From contig NC_035172.2 in NCBI RefSeq assembly GCF_001659605.2, positions 32,973,342 to 33,037,341 on the forward strand: a stretch of 64,000 nucleotides of DNA, given 5' to 3'. Position 1 is the first letter of the stretch. Every line of letters begins with the position of its first letter. Both the position numbers and the translations under genes were made by a program. Of this stretch, positions 47,289 to 58,413 are shown piece after piece. The notes below the pieces were generated by a model. It ran no database searches and was not told where the DNA came from. It saw only the letters and a list, made by a program, of their open reading frames with translations. This stretch comes from Manihot esculenta. Taxonomy: Eukaryota; Streptophyta; Magnoliopsida; Malpighiales; Euphorbiaceae.

Positions 47289-48261
47289 TGTAGGACTGAT
47301 GTTCGAATTCTTGAAAAGAGCTCAAAATTTCTTGACAAAAATAAGAGAGAGAGAGAGATCAGATGACCTATATATGGCCTAACAGATGATCAGACCTATA
47401 ATGAGGTGTAACGACTTGTTGATAGAGTGTTTTGCTGAAGGGCCAACCTGCCAGAAGGAAGGGTCAACCTGCCTGATGGAAGCAGAGCTAAGCAAGGTAG
47501 GCCTGATGAAAGAAGGCTTGGAGTGCCCAGGATGCTTGCAGGGCTAGTGGAGCCCGAATACTCATCAAGGCAAGTCAGGTGTCCAGAAGAGCTCGGATAC
47601 TCGAAAGCTTATAAGGCAGGAAGGAAAGCTTCGAGACTCGAAGAGTCGCTAAGACTTGAGAACTAGAAAGCCCGGAAGGCTGGAGGGCGAGAGTAGCTCG
47701 GAAGCATGAGGGCGAGAGTAGCTCGGAAGCATGAGGACTTGCCAGGGCAAGAGTAGCTCCGATACGGAAGTTCAGAATGTCCAGAAGCTTAGAATGCACT
47801 GATTCCTCAAAGTGCTCGGAAGATCTAACATGCTGATTCTTTAAAAAAGTCGAAACGTTTGAGAGGATTAAAAGGAACGACGACATTTTATTTTTCTGCC
47901 TTAATTTAAAAGAATTGAGAGGTTTTTCAGTCTTTTACTTTGAGAGTTAAGGTCGTTAAATATGTTATTTAAGGAGCAGATGTCCCTCTGTTTTTTGGTA
48001 TGAAAAAGTGCACAAAATTTAAAGAGTGTCAAGATTGTTTTTCTTTATTATTGTTAATTTGTAATCGAGTTTTTGCTCGTGTGTAGTTGTTTTCTCTTTG
48101 TAATTCATTATGAATAAATGATTCTGTCTTTCAAAACGTAGGACAATTCACAAAAATTGATCCAAACTCGTTAAATTTTAAATGTTTCTTCCTCTTTATT
48201 TTTTTTTCTTTAATTTTTTTATTTTTTATTACATGGTTCACCGAAAATCGGAGTTTTAACA
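47289..48261 (+). repeat. Element E 3' LTR
   Basis: Begins TGTAGGACTGATGTTCG after a purine-rich AATGAGGAGAAT tract and ends GTTTTAACA. It is longer than the 5' LTR partly because of a GA run at about 47347-47362 and a duplicated GGGCGAGAGTAGCTCGGAAG segment at about 47685-47730. Confidence 0.88.
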
Positions 48262-49866
48262 ATAATATTATAATTAAAAAAATAAAAAATGAATATCTTT
48301 AATTATTATAGTAAATTAATATAAAAAAATTAATGTATAATAAAATAAAAATTATTTAAATATAAAATAAACATACCACTAGTGATCTGAAAGAGAATGA
48401 AATGTGCGGAAATTTTTTTTAAATTTATAGTTGGAGTGAAAATTTTAATTTTTATTATATATATATTACTAAAACCGATACGTACGACCATCCTGCACCC
48501 CTATCTCCATCCCGCTTAAAACGATAGTATTCATAAACACAATAACTGGAAGAAACATAATGCAGGTAAAGAACATATATAAAAGTTTGGACTTCAATGT
48601 ATTGGAGGGATTAAGCGTAATCAGGGTGAAGAAGACCAAATTTAAATGAGAAAGTTTTTTTTTTTAATATTATTAAATATGAAACAATTCATTTATCAAA
48701 ATATTTTTTTTTAAATGAAAATTTAGAAATTAGGTAGTAGAATATGAGATTTTTTAAATTTATTTAGATACACTTATTATCAAACTAAAATTATTATATA
48801 TAATAAAAAAATAATTTTTTAATAATTTTCAATTGCAGTCAAATTAATGACTTCCTAATTTTACCTATACGATTCAAATATTAGTTTATATATCCTAAAA
48901 TATAAAAGCCATTATTTTTTAAACCTATTTAGTGACTTAACATGAAATTTTAAAAAAAAAATGCTAGTCTGGGAAACCAATAGAAAATAAAGATTATCAC
49001 CTCAATAAAACCGTTATTTAAGGCAAGCCTTAAGATAGTTGGAGACACACTAGATCAGATTTTGTAAATTTTCATAATCACATTTCAAATGATTTCTCAA
49101 CCTATTCTTATGGGTAACGTAATCAAAATATAGAATTCAGACATTTCTTTCAATCGGGTGTCTGTATGCAATAAAAGATAAATCGTAAAATGTTATTTAA
49201 TAATATAATATAAAATATATTAATATATAATAATCTTTGGTAAAAATACATTGGAATGTTAATTCAATTACAAGGCGCAGGCCTCAATACACTACATTTC
49301 TAGCATTACAAGCCCACCCGGTCCATAGGAAGCGGGGCTGTGACCCGCATTCAACAACCCGGGAATACTGAAACAAAGAGCTTCCAATGCCGCACTATGG
49401 CTTTTTTTTTTTAAACTGGAATCCGAAATTAATGAAACTGAATCTCAAATTTATTTAAATGTATTTAACATCAAATTAAATTTATAAATTTTACCGCCAA
49501 GTAATGAGTAGATCAAATGTTACTTAAGATTATACATAATCAAAATATTTGTTAATTATTCTAAACTCAGCTTGATTAGATTTGAATTGATTTATTTTTC
49601 AATAAATTAAATTTAATTTTAATTTTTAATTTCATTTATTCGAATTCAAATTTTCAAATATTTAGCACCTTAAATTTTAAAAATTTATTAATTTAAAAGA
49701 TTTACATAACCAACTCATAAACCTCTATTTAATTATATAATTTTAAATTTATTAATTTTAAATTAAAAATTATTAATATTGTAGAATGAACGAGCTATTC
49801 TAGATATTCACCGTTTATTAAAAATTTGATTTATTTATTAAACGAATCAAATATAAATTTATTAAT
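48262..49866. other. AT-rich intergenic DNA
   Basis: No gene found. A short GC-richer patch at 49260-49400 (with CCCGGTCCATAGGAAGCGGG) stands out from its surroundings but gives no protein, tRNA or known RNA fold. Confidence 0.6.
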
Positions 49867-50320
49867 TGTGAGATTCAGCTGATTCCCATTTCAAATCGAT
49901 GGTTTACGAAGCTAGTACGAAACTAATAAATAATTTGGGTTAACCATTTTGTGCCAAATAGAGAGTGGATCCAAGAGTTATTTGGGTCAATTTGGGTCGG
50001 ACTGTTTCAATTGATATTAGAATCACTACGGATCAGAAAAATTGTGTAAAACTAGTGAGGCTGCGAGAAAAGAACTATCCGTGTGAGACGAGATGAAGTC
50101 ACCCGAAGTACTAGTGAATCATAATATCTGAGTATTCGATCCTTCAATTTAGTTGTGACGAGAACGTCGTAGATTCGGCTGCTTTCCATCTCACATTGGC
50201 GATTTACGGAAAATCTAAATTATATATAATAGTTAGTACGAAACTACTAAATAATTTAAGTTAATTATTTTGGAACAAGTGAAAAGTGAGTCTAAAAATT
50301 ATCTGGACCGAATTGTTTCA
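49867..50320 (+). mobile_element. Old TRIM-like miniature LTR element
   Basis: Terminal repeats at about 49867-50009 and 50154-50320 share ATTCGGCTG/ATTCAGCTG, CGATTTACGG-like, TAGTACGAAACTA(A/C)TAAATAATTT and TGTTTCA ends. ATTGATATTAG right after the first repeat is a decayed initiator-Met primer site (TTGGTATCAG). The internal part, about 145 bp, holds GAGACGAGATGAAGTCACCCGA-type sequence (shown in part as a landmark) complementary to the internal part of the TRIM at 60299-60821. This is an older member of the same family in the opposite orientation. Confidence 0.7.
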
Positions 50321-51238
50321 TTAATATTCAAATTTGAATTTAAAAGTTAATTTCGAATTTAATTTGGACTCTAAAAATTTTTAATAAACAAATTTGAACT
50401 CTTGTCTCCGCTTATTTATTTACAACAAAGCAAAATTTTAGTTGACTTGAGGACCCAGAGCTCCTTTCATTAGCTAAAAACAGGACCTTTCCAAATCAGA
50501 AAACATGAGCAAAGCATGAAAAACATAGCAAGCAAGTAAGAAATGAACCCTTTCCATTATATACACCCAAGAAGTGAAAATAGAGAGAAACCATTAAATC
50601 AAAATCAAGGATATATCGATATTCTCAAGGCAGAGAATGCCGAAATTTATTAATAAAAAAACACCTATGACTATAATTATATTGCAAAATTCTTATAACT
50701 ATAATTATATACTAATAATATGCAATAATGATTGTTGTTATAAATTTATAGCAATAAATTTTTTTATTTTACCGCTAATTTTAGTTTTTTTTAATTATAT
50801 CTAGATCTATAGAAAATTGTTGTATGTATGTTGTGTGAAATGTTGTCAATGAATAAGGAAGCAAAGAAATTAAATAAAGTAAATTATCAATTTCCTTTTC
50901 AAGCCCGGGACTTCATAAGTATTCCTTCTGTCACATTAATTCCTATCCAATATATTGTTTTAATAAGTTTTTTTAAAAAAAAAAACAAAAAAAAAACAAA
51001 AATCATTATTGTTTTAATAAGTTCAATATGTTGTTGTGAACCCCTCCATTCTGCCAGTTCAGTTACAGTGTATCTTTTTTTTTTTTTTTTTTTTCATTTC
51101 ATGACTCCTCTCAAATTTAATTATATAATTATATAATATGTATACCGACCTTGTGAGATCAGCTAGGCTAGCTTTCTAATTCCCTCTTTCTCCTGTAGCC
51201 TTATTTATTCCACCAGATCTAACCTCTAAACCCAGCTG

Positions 51239-51240
<2 letters not shown>
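50321..51240. other. Upstream region of the Dof gene
   Basis: AT-rich DNA with an A-rich tract at about 50974-51000 and a 20-base T-run near 51073-51095. No second gene seen; presumably holds the Dof promoter. Confidence 0.5.

Positions 51241-51278
<38 letters not shown>
51241..51278. repeat. TA microsatellite near the Dof promoter
   Basis: About eighteen TA units 165 bases before the Dof ATG. The run could mask or supply the TATA element, so the exact core promoter cannot be fixed. Confidence 0.95.
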
Positions 51279-51279
<1 letters not shown>

Positions 51280-51440
51280 CCATTGCCCCAAACCCTCTCT
51301 TGATGAATATCACAGGACCCCATCAAGATCCACTTCCACATCTCTCTACCCCATGCATGAAATCATTCAATTGAGTATCTTTGCCTCTGCAAAAAGAAAC
51401 TGAACAACCCCTAACCCATTCTCTCTCTCTCTATCTCTCG

Positions 51441-52469
51441 ATGATGTCTTCGAGTACTCTTCAGGGAAAGCAAGCGGCCAAAGAAGAGAACCAAAGCTCC
51501 GGTAACCGGAAAACTGCAGCATCAAGGCCACAAGAGCAAGCGTTGAAGTGTCCAAGATGCGACTCACCCAACACAAAATTTTGCTACTACAACAATTATA
51601 GTCTAACACAGCCCAGGCATTTTTGCAAGACTTGTAGAAGGTACTGGACTAAAGGAGGAGCTCTACGCAACGTTCCCATCGGCGGTGGCTGCAGGAAAAA
51701 CAAGAAGATGAAATCATCTTCGAGGCTTTCTGGTGACTCCAAGGATTCTAGTGGGTCCTCAGAGATCGGTGGATTTAAGTTCTTTCATGGTCTTTCTCCA
51801 GCCATGGATTTTAATCTAGGTGGGTTATCATTTCCTAGGCTAAACCCTTCACCAAGTGGCCTTTATAATCAGTTCTCTGCATTTGGGGATATTTCTGCCA
51901 CCTCTGCAGCTGCTGCTAGTGTTACCAGTCCTTGCTTCAGCCTTGATCCATCTGGGAGTTCAGCTGGTTCACTGATGGGATTCAATTATCCACTTCCTTC
52001 AGTTGCAACTGGGTTTAGCGGTGCAATTCATCAGGATGTGGGTGGTGGTTCGATGAATGTTCACACTAGTCTTGCATCTTCAATTGAGTCTTTGAGCTCT
52101 ATAAACCAAGATTTGCACTGGAAGCTACAGCAGCAGAGATTAGCTATGCTTTTTGGGGGAGAAGATCAGAAAGATAGCGTTGTTTCTTCAGTTCCTATCG
52201 AAAGCCAAGCACAGAAGCCTCAACCCATTTTGTTTCAAAACCTTGAAATTTCAAAACCCGAAATAAGTGGTGTTGGTAATTCAAGTAGAGAAGGTGGAAA
52301 TGGGGGTGGTGGTGATACAGCAACAGAGTGGTTCTTTGGGAATTCTGTCGGGCAAGTGACTCCAACTCCAGCCCATAGTAACAGCAATTGCAACGATAAC
52401 ACAGCAGCTGGGAACTGGAATGGGGTTCAAGCGTGGGGTGATTTGCATCAATATAATGGTTTGCCCTAG
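51441..52469 (+). CDS. DOF5.7: Dof zinc-finger transcription factor, DOF5.7-like
   Basis: An intronless 342-codon frame starting at the first ATG after a CT-rich leader. The plant-specific Dof domain spans about residues 35-85, with a C2C2 finger C37, C40, C62, C65 (spacing 2-21-2) and the invariant Y-Y-N-N-Y-S and G-G-x-x-R-x-x-P-x-G-G stretches. It binds AAAG-core DNA in the nucleus. A basic K/R stretch (about 86-92) may aid nuclear entry. The C-terminal half is Ser/Gly/Asn-rich, with [17 protein letters not shown], Q-P-I-L-F-x-N-L-E and a terminal Q-A-W-x-D-L motif. As I recall, these are shared with Arabidopsis DOF5.7, a guard-cell-associated Dof, hence the tentative symbol. No lesion seen. 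Confidence 0.93.
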   Translation: MMSSSTLQGKQAAKEENQSSGNRKTAASRPQEQALKCPRCDSPNTKFCYYNNYSLTQPRHFCKTCRRYWTKGGALRNVPIGGGCRKNKKMKSSSRLSGDSKDSSGSSEIGGFKFFHGLSPAMDFNLGGLSFPRLNPSPSGLYNQFSAFGDISATSAAAASVTSPCFSLDPSGSSAGSLMGFNYPLPSVATGFSGAIHQDVGGGSMNVHTSLASSIESLSSINQDLHWKLQQQRLAMLFGGEDQKDSVVSSVPIESQAQKPQPILFQNLEISKPEISGVGNSSREGGNGGGGDTATEWFFGNSVGQVTPTPAHSNSNCNDNTAAGNWNGVQAWGDLHQYNGLP

Positions 52470-53208
52470 ACCAGAAGCATCATCACGAGGTAGACCCTTA
52501 ATGACAAGGGAAAAAAATTATAGACAAATGAAAATATTATCTAAAACCCATTTTAGTTATATGTTTCTTCTTCTTAATTGCTTTTGTTGGTTGCAGATCA
52601 ACTTGTAAAAGTTGGAGAAAAGGAGAAAGTAATTTTTTGTTTTTGTATTTTGTTTTAGTAAGATGCTGAACAATTAAAATAGCTTTAGCTCTTGTTGTTG
52701 CTATTGTTGATGCTGATGAAGATTCTATACAGTCCATTATCATTAATTAAGTTTTTTTTTTTTTTGTCGAACATTATTTATGTTTAATTTGCATACTACC
52801 ATAAAGATGCAGAATTATTACTGTTTATGGCAGCAATAAAAAGCTAGCAAGCTATTTCCAGATGAAAAATGAAAAGCAGTGAGAAAAAAATATTAGCTTT
52901 GTCTCTTACTCTCTCTACATCTCTCTCTGAATCAAAGAAGATATGGATTGTATATACATGATTTGGATGATATTGGGAGATGGAGATAGCTTCTTTTTTT
53001 TTTCTTGAAGAGTTTGATTCTCTCAATCTTCTCAATGTCTTTGGGATCTGTGAAGGATTTTGGACTGTTATTAAACCGGACTTAAAGCCAACATATCCTT
53101 GATTTGTTTTATGTTGAGTCATTGTCCAGAACTCTCACTGTCACAGTGTGTGTTAGCATATCTATCTCTTTCGATATTATCTCAGGGAACTGAGTCTCAG
53201 TCACAGGC
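52470..53208 (+). other. 3' flank of the Dof gene
   Basis: Probable 3' untranslated region with T-runs, an ATTAAAATAG-type signal near 52672, and AATAAAAAG near 52836. No further gene. Confidence 0.5.
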
Positions 53209-53269
53209 TTCCCAGCTACTGAACAAGCAATTTCAATCTCTAAAACGCCAAAGTATCAGTAGCTGGGAA
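53209..53269 (+). ncRNA. Candidate hairpin with perfect 14-bp stem
   Basis: TTCCCAGCTACTGA (53209-53222) and its exact complement TCAGTAGCTGGGAA (53256-53269) are separated by 33 bases. It lies just upstream of a long CT run in otherwise unannotated DNA. It could be a structured RNA, a miRNA precursor or a chance palindrome; no known miRNA sequence is recognised. Confidence 0.3.
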
Positions 53270-53322
53270 ACGTCTTCTCTGCTCTGCTTAGCCCCTCCCC
53301 AAGGCCTGCAACGTTAACCCTG

Positions 53323-53326
<4 letters not shown>

Positions 53327-53369
<43 letters not shown>
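53327..53369. repeat. CT microsatellite
   Basis: About twenty-one CT units, with GA-rich runs following at about 53489-53514. Such runs often mark plant 5' leaders, but no start codon with a credible protein follows. Confidence 0.95.
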
Positions 53370-53373
<4 letters not shown>

Positions 53374-55924
53374 AGTTCTTAGGCTCTTCGTAATATTTAG
53401 CTGCAGTGTGGTGTGATTTGGTGGTGTCTGAAAATGTGGTGGTTTGAAAGTGTATTGAATGAAAGACTGTCAACATTTGAATGCTTTAGAGAGAGAGAAG
53501 ATAGAGAGAGAGAGACATAGTCAGAGACAGAGGTGGCATCTAAAGATTAGGGTTCGTTCTTTTGCATAGCAAAAATGTTTTGTTTAGCTTTTTAGGGTCT
53601 CGGTTAGTGAGCCCTCTCTCCCTGCTGATTGCTACTACTGAGCATCTCATTGTGATTCTGTTTGTGACTAATGAAAAAAGAGAGAGCATTTCTTTTTCTT
53701 TCTTTGATTGCCTTTGCCATCTTTATTCTCCTATTGCTTTCTTTCACTACTATTTCTGTGTCAAAAAAGAAATAAAAGCTAAGACCCCACTTTCTTGAAC
53801 CAAAAGAAGAGATTAGGTAGCCTTTCTTTAATTAATTCCTTGATTATATATATGTTAATTAATGTTCATGGAAATCCTTTATCAATTATTATGTACACTT
53901 GCAATTATGTTGCTAAAGTTTTTATTTCCCGAGAAAGTGAAAGAAAATTGGTCTTCTTCCTTTTAGCTTTTTTCTCCTTTCTGCTCTTAAAAAGAAGCAT
54001 ATGTATAGTATATATACGTACTGCGTTCTTCGACCACTCTCTCATGTCCTTGTTAACTTTTCTTTAGTAACTACATCTTTTGCTGGGATGTCTCCATGAC
54101 CATGTATGTTTTTCTTTGACCTTTTTGCTTTCTAGCTAGACGTCTAGCTCAACATTCCATTTGTTAACAAAGCCAAATTCTAATTCTCTGGCTGCCAACT
54201 CCCACTCTATCCTCGTATAGCCCCCACAACCCCAAGACATTCCTCTTTTCCATTACCACAATTAGCTTACAAGACAAAAGACTTTTCTTTCTGGTATATT
54301 CAAGGTCAGCCCACTGAACGAGTGTATGTTACATCTAAGAAGATCAAACTCTCGACTTCACTTTAAAAAAAAAAGATACAAAAGACTTTAATACCAGTGA
54401 ACTAAAGCTCTCTAATTGGGTCAGACATCTTTTAGTGTCTTGTTGATGCTTTTTCTTACTCAAGTTTACTAAAGCTAAATACTCATTTAAAAGCTAGGCA
54501 ATCATTTGTTTGATAGCTTTATCCTTTTTCTTGAAACAATACATAGATTTTATCCGTTCAGTACTTGTATTTCTTCTGTTTTAGTAATTAATATTTATAT
54601 TTAGCCTTTGAATGAATAAACGGATGATATCGTCTGCTTAACTCTAAGAGAGAGAGAGAGAGAGGGATGGTTATGGAAGCAAGAAACTGATAGAAGGTGG
54701 AGAAGGAGTTGCGTGATTAACGTGAAAGAGTCGAGTAGGGATAAAACTTTAGTTTGGAAACTGGTTGAGCCTTATGTTATTATTAACTGTCGTTTTTACA
54801 ACTTATAACCTGCGAGAAGCTCATGACGACATGACATATTGAGATTATATATGCTGTTTCTCATCCTCAATAACCTAGAAACTCTACCTCATGTCTCTGG
54901 CCCCACCTTTCAACTACTTGGATATGCTCTCTTCCCATCATAAACTTAATTATTGCACTTGTGACTTGATCACAACATTCACAAACTCTAAACAAATCAA
55001 GGCAGCCCACTCAACTAGTCCACATTAATTTGAATTTTTTTCTAATATTTCAATTCACGAGCATGCGTATGTTCAATATCGTAATTTGTTTCAACAGATA
55101 ATTTGAATTTAAGGGGAGGTTTCTTGATTCAATGGGCTTGGTGAGAAAATTTGTGAAGATAGTGTAAGAATGAAAGAATCTTGAGAGAGGGGTATTGGTT
55201 AAATGGCAAATATAACTAATCAGAAATGTCATCATCACAAAATGAAACGAAACGCATAACTCTCCCAAATCAGAGTTTGTATTGTAGTGATAGAGATGAC
55301 ATGTACAGGAAAATGGAAGAGACTCAACTAAAAACCCTAAAACGAGAAGAATGCTTTCTTTAGCGTCACCGTTTTTGGCATCTTCTGCCCTTTGGATTCA
55401 TTTACAAGACACCTTCCCACACCTTCCACCAACCCTTCTCATCATTTCTTTTTTTGCCTTCTTCTGCATGCAGTTTTCTTCTCTCTCTATCTTTCTTTTT
55501 TTTTTTTTTCTTCCTATTTCCATCCATTTTTACTTATGAGTTCTTTTCTCTTTGCTTCACTTTTTGGAAAAAGAAAATTCCTTTTGTTACAGTTGCCTAT
55601 ATATCCCAAAATTTTGGTCAAATTTTACAACAAAACAAGGTGCAAGGGCAAAGCCTATATTAATATGAATTTAATTAAATTCATCAAAAACACTTTCTAA
55701 GTTTAATAGAAAAAAAACCTCATTTAAACGAAGCTTATATATTAATTTGTTATTGTTATGATAATGACGTCTACATAAAATTTTATATATTTATATTTTA
55801 TTTATAATAAATAAATAAAATATTTTTATCTCAAAATTGATATAGTTTTTTTGTCAACTTTAACTAAATACTTCTAAGGTCTCACCACTGCTGTTTAAAT
55901 TGTTTGTTTCTTACCCATTCGAAC
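53370..55924. other. Intergenic DNA
   Basis: No gene supported. Contains a GA microsatellite at about 54647-54664, a T/C-rich tract at 55440-55520 and generally AT-rich unique-looking sequence. Open frames here are short and pyrimidine-driven. Confidence 0.6.
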
Positions 55925-56695
55925 AGGAGACCATCTAAAACAAATAACTTTTAGTTAATTTAAGTTATTTAATAGTTTCGTACTAATTATTATATATAAT
56001 TTAGATTTTTCATAATCGCCGATATAGCTGAATATCATACTTTTTCCTGCTAAATTTGTAACGTTCTTGTCATCATAACTGAATCGGATGCAATTGCTAA
56101 ACTAAAACCGAACCCTTGAATATTGTGGATAGCCTTTTCCTCGCAGACCAACTAGCTCTGTGCAATTTTTTTGAATATTGTGGTTCGCTAATATTTCGAG
56201 CGGCTCGTCGTTGTCGTCGCAACTGAATCGGATACAATTGTTAAATCAGAACTAAACTTTTGGGTATTATGGGTACCTCGGATGACTCCACCTCGTTTCA
56301 TACGGGTAGCTCTTTTCTTGCAGGACCACTAGTTCTGCACAATTTTTCTAGGTATTGTAGTTCGCTAATATCTCGGACGGCTCCACCTCGTCTCACATGG
56401 GTAGCTATTTTCTCGCAGGACCACTAGTTCTACACAATTTTTCTGGATATTGTAGTTCGCTAGTATCTCGGGCGGCTCCACCTCGTCTCACATAAGTAGC
56501 ATTTTCCTTGTAAACCCACTAGTTCTGCACAATTTTTCTAACTCATTTGATTTTGATACCAATTGAAATAATTCAGAACAATCTGACTCAAATAACTTTT
56601 GGACTCATTTTTTGTTTGATTCAAAATGATTAATCAAATTATTTAGTAATTTCGTGCTATCTATTACATACAATTTGATTTTCTGTACTTTCACC
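55925..56695 (-). mobile_element. Old TRIM-like element with amplified interior
   Basis: Minus-strand relative of the TRIM at 60299-60821. Terminal repeats lie at about 55925-56060 and 56574-56695 and share CAAATAACTTTT, TTATTTAGTAATTTCGT-like and ATTATATATAATTT-like phrases. TTTTGATACCAATTGAAATA at 56561-56580 spans the decayed primer site and LTR edge. The interior is expanded by tandem copies of about 94 bp. No coding capacity. Confidence 0.75.
56262..56540. repeat. Three 94-bp tandem units inside the TRIM-like element
   Basis: Units starting about 56262, 56353 and 56448 share GGCTCCACCTCGTCTCACAT, GCAGGACCACTAGTTCTGCA and CAATTTTTCT. A more diverged copy precedes them (about 56110-56260). 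The TRIM at 60299-60821 has a single copy of this segment. Confidence 0.88.
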
Positions 56696-58338
56696 AACAA
56701 ACGTCTTTCTACATTAAGCAAACAACTATCTATCACAAGGTCGTTTCTTCTATCTGAAGTAACGGATATCTCCTTCCCTCATTTGGGTGGGTGAGTGTAT
56801 GTAGGTGTTTTATATTTTGTGGTTGCATATCCAAAATTATTTGAGAGGGATTATTTTCATATTTACTTTTGTTTATTTTTCAGTTTGTCCTTGTATTAAT
56901 TTTTGGTTCAGTGTATGCAGGTCTCTTTGGATGCATGCAGTTGATTTTGTAAAGTAGAGCCGATTTGTTGAATTTCACCATTAATAATCGGGATCTTCCT
57001 TATTTTTGCTTTTTTAACCTGCTTTCTTAGGCTTGTGCTTTTTGGTTTCAAGGAACCTAGAATCCAACTTTTTCTTTCTTGTTTGCCTTCAGCAAAAAGG
57101 GCTAATGGTCAAATCGTGGAACTCAGAGAGTCTGAAAAGGTGTGAATAAGATGTCGATCTTTCTCAGCCTCCTTTGTTGGTGTAGTGGTGGTTTTGAGCT
57201 GCCTCCTATGGTCATGCTTTGCTTCCTGCCTTCGTTCTTTTGAGTGCTAGGCTTTTCTGGGCCACATACCTAAAATGAGTAATCTAAGCTGGCTTGCTTC
57301 TTTCATGGGCCATAGTTGTATTGGGTTGTGTCTGTTTGGTTATTTCATTTTGTAATTGGGTCTGAGAACTCTATTTTAATGCAAGCTTTACTTCCGAAAA
57401 AAGAAAAGGATCTATGAAATTCTTAAGGATCTATAAATTAATTTGACAAGACTGATGTTTAATTTGTCTAAGTTTTCCTTTCAAAAATTCATTTTTGGAA
57501 CTTTATCAGTCAATTCATAAGGATGAAATGATTTGACCTCATTACTATTCCATTCCAAATTGGTTAATTTCAAAAAAAATTCGTTCTATAATTAATATTG
57601 GACATGATAAATAATACTGTAATGGAAAAATTAAATTTTGTAAAAATGATTGGACATGACATGATTCAATCTGCCATGTCCAAGGGTCCACACTCCACAG
57701 TGCTTTTCGTCAAGGTCTTATCATGGTCTGGAATAGAGGTGATGGCCGCCCAGTGCTGGAGGTTGATTCTTTACTTGAGAGCTCAACTGGCCTGGAAATG
57801 ATCCAGCTAATGCCCTTCACAAATCAGCTTTAATAATTAGTAGTACATATTATAATTGTTTTATTTGTTTTTTCGAATTTATATTTAAAATTTTATTATT
57901 TTAGAAAAAAATTGACATTATATAAGGTTATTTATCTTATTATTTAAAATAATATGTAATTTTATTATTATATATATCATATTTATTTACATTCACATAT
58001 TTATTTACGATAAGGGTATCAAAATAAATATAAAAAATCTTAAATTATATTCTCACCATCTCCATTTCTATTTAAAAAATATATATATCATATTTATTTA
58101 TTATTGAATAAATAATAAAAATTAAATATTATTGGTTTGTAGAAAAATAAAACTAAAGGGATTCATACACTATTAAGTAAAATTACTATCAAGTCCATAT
58201 ATTCTATCAAAATTAATTATTTAGTACTTTTTTAAGAAACACAATTAAAATATTTATATATTTTTGTGAAGTTAAATTCTTTTATTACTCGTGTTAGTTT
58301 AATCAAGGAACTTAATATTATGGGATTAATATTACCCT
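56696..58338. other. Intergenic DNA upstream of the glycosyltransferase
   Basis: No gene seen. 57840-58300 is strongly AT-rich. Short open frames at 57598-57801 give no recognisable protein. Confidence 0.6.
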
Positions 58339-58367
58339 CCACCGCCACCGCCACCGCCACCGCCACC
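58339..58367. repeat. CCACCG hexamer microsatellite
   Basis: About five units (CACCGC) in the probable 5' untranslated region, 47 bases before the glycosyltransferase ATG. Unusually GC-rich against its AT-rich surroundings. Confidence 0.93.
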
Positions 58368-58413
58368 TCGATTACCTCTGGACACTCAACCCCTTACCAT
58401 CATATCCCGGGCG

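Larger units (their letters stand above)
42000..48261 (+). mobile_element. Element E: decayed Ty1/copia retrotransposon
   Basis: Two LTRs (42000-42925 and 47289-48261) flank a primer site and one long gag-pol relic with the copia order gag, protease, integrase, RT, RNase H. Many stops and shifts make it inactive. No 5-bp target duplication is recognisable at the assigned edges, so one edge may be eroded. Confidence 0.92.

Noticed and set aside
53288..53476. Minus-strand frame with a long Arg-Glu repeat
   Set aside because: Produced by the CT microsatellite; not a protein.
55351..55700. Overlapping plus-strand frames rich in Phe, Ser and Leu
   Set aside because: They follow a T/C-rich tract, show no domain and have no supporting gene structure.
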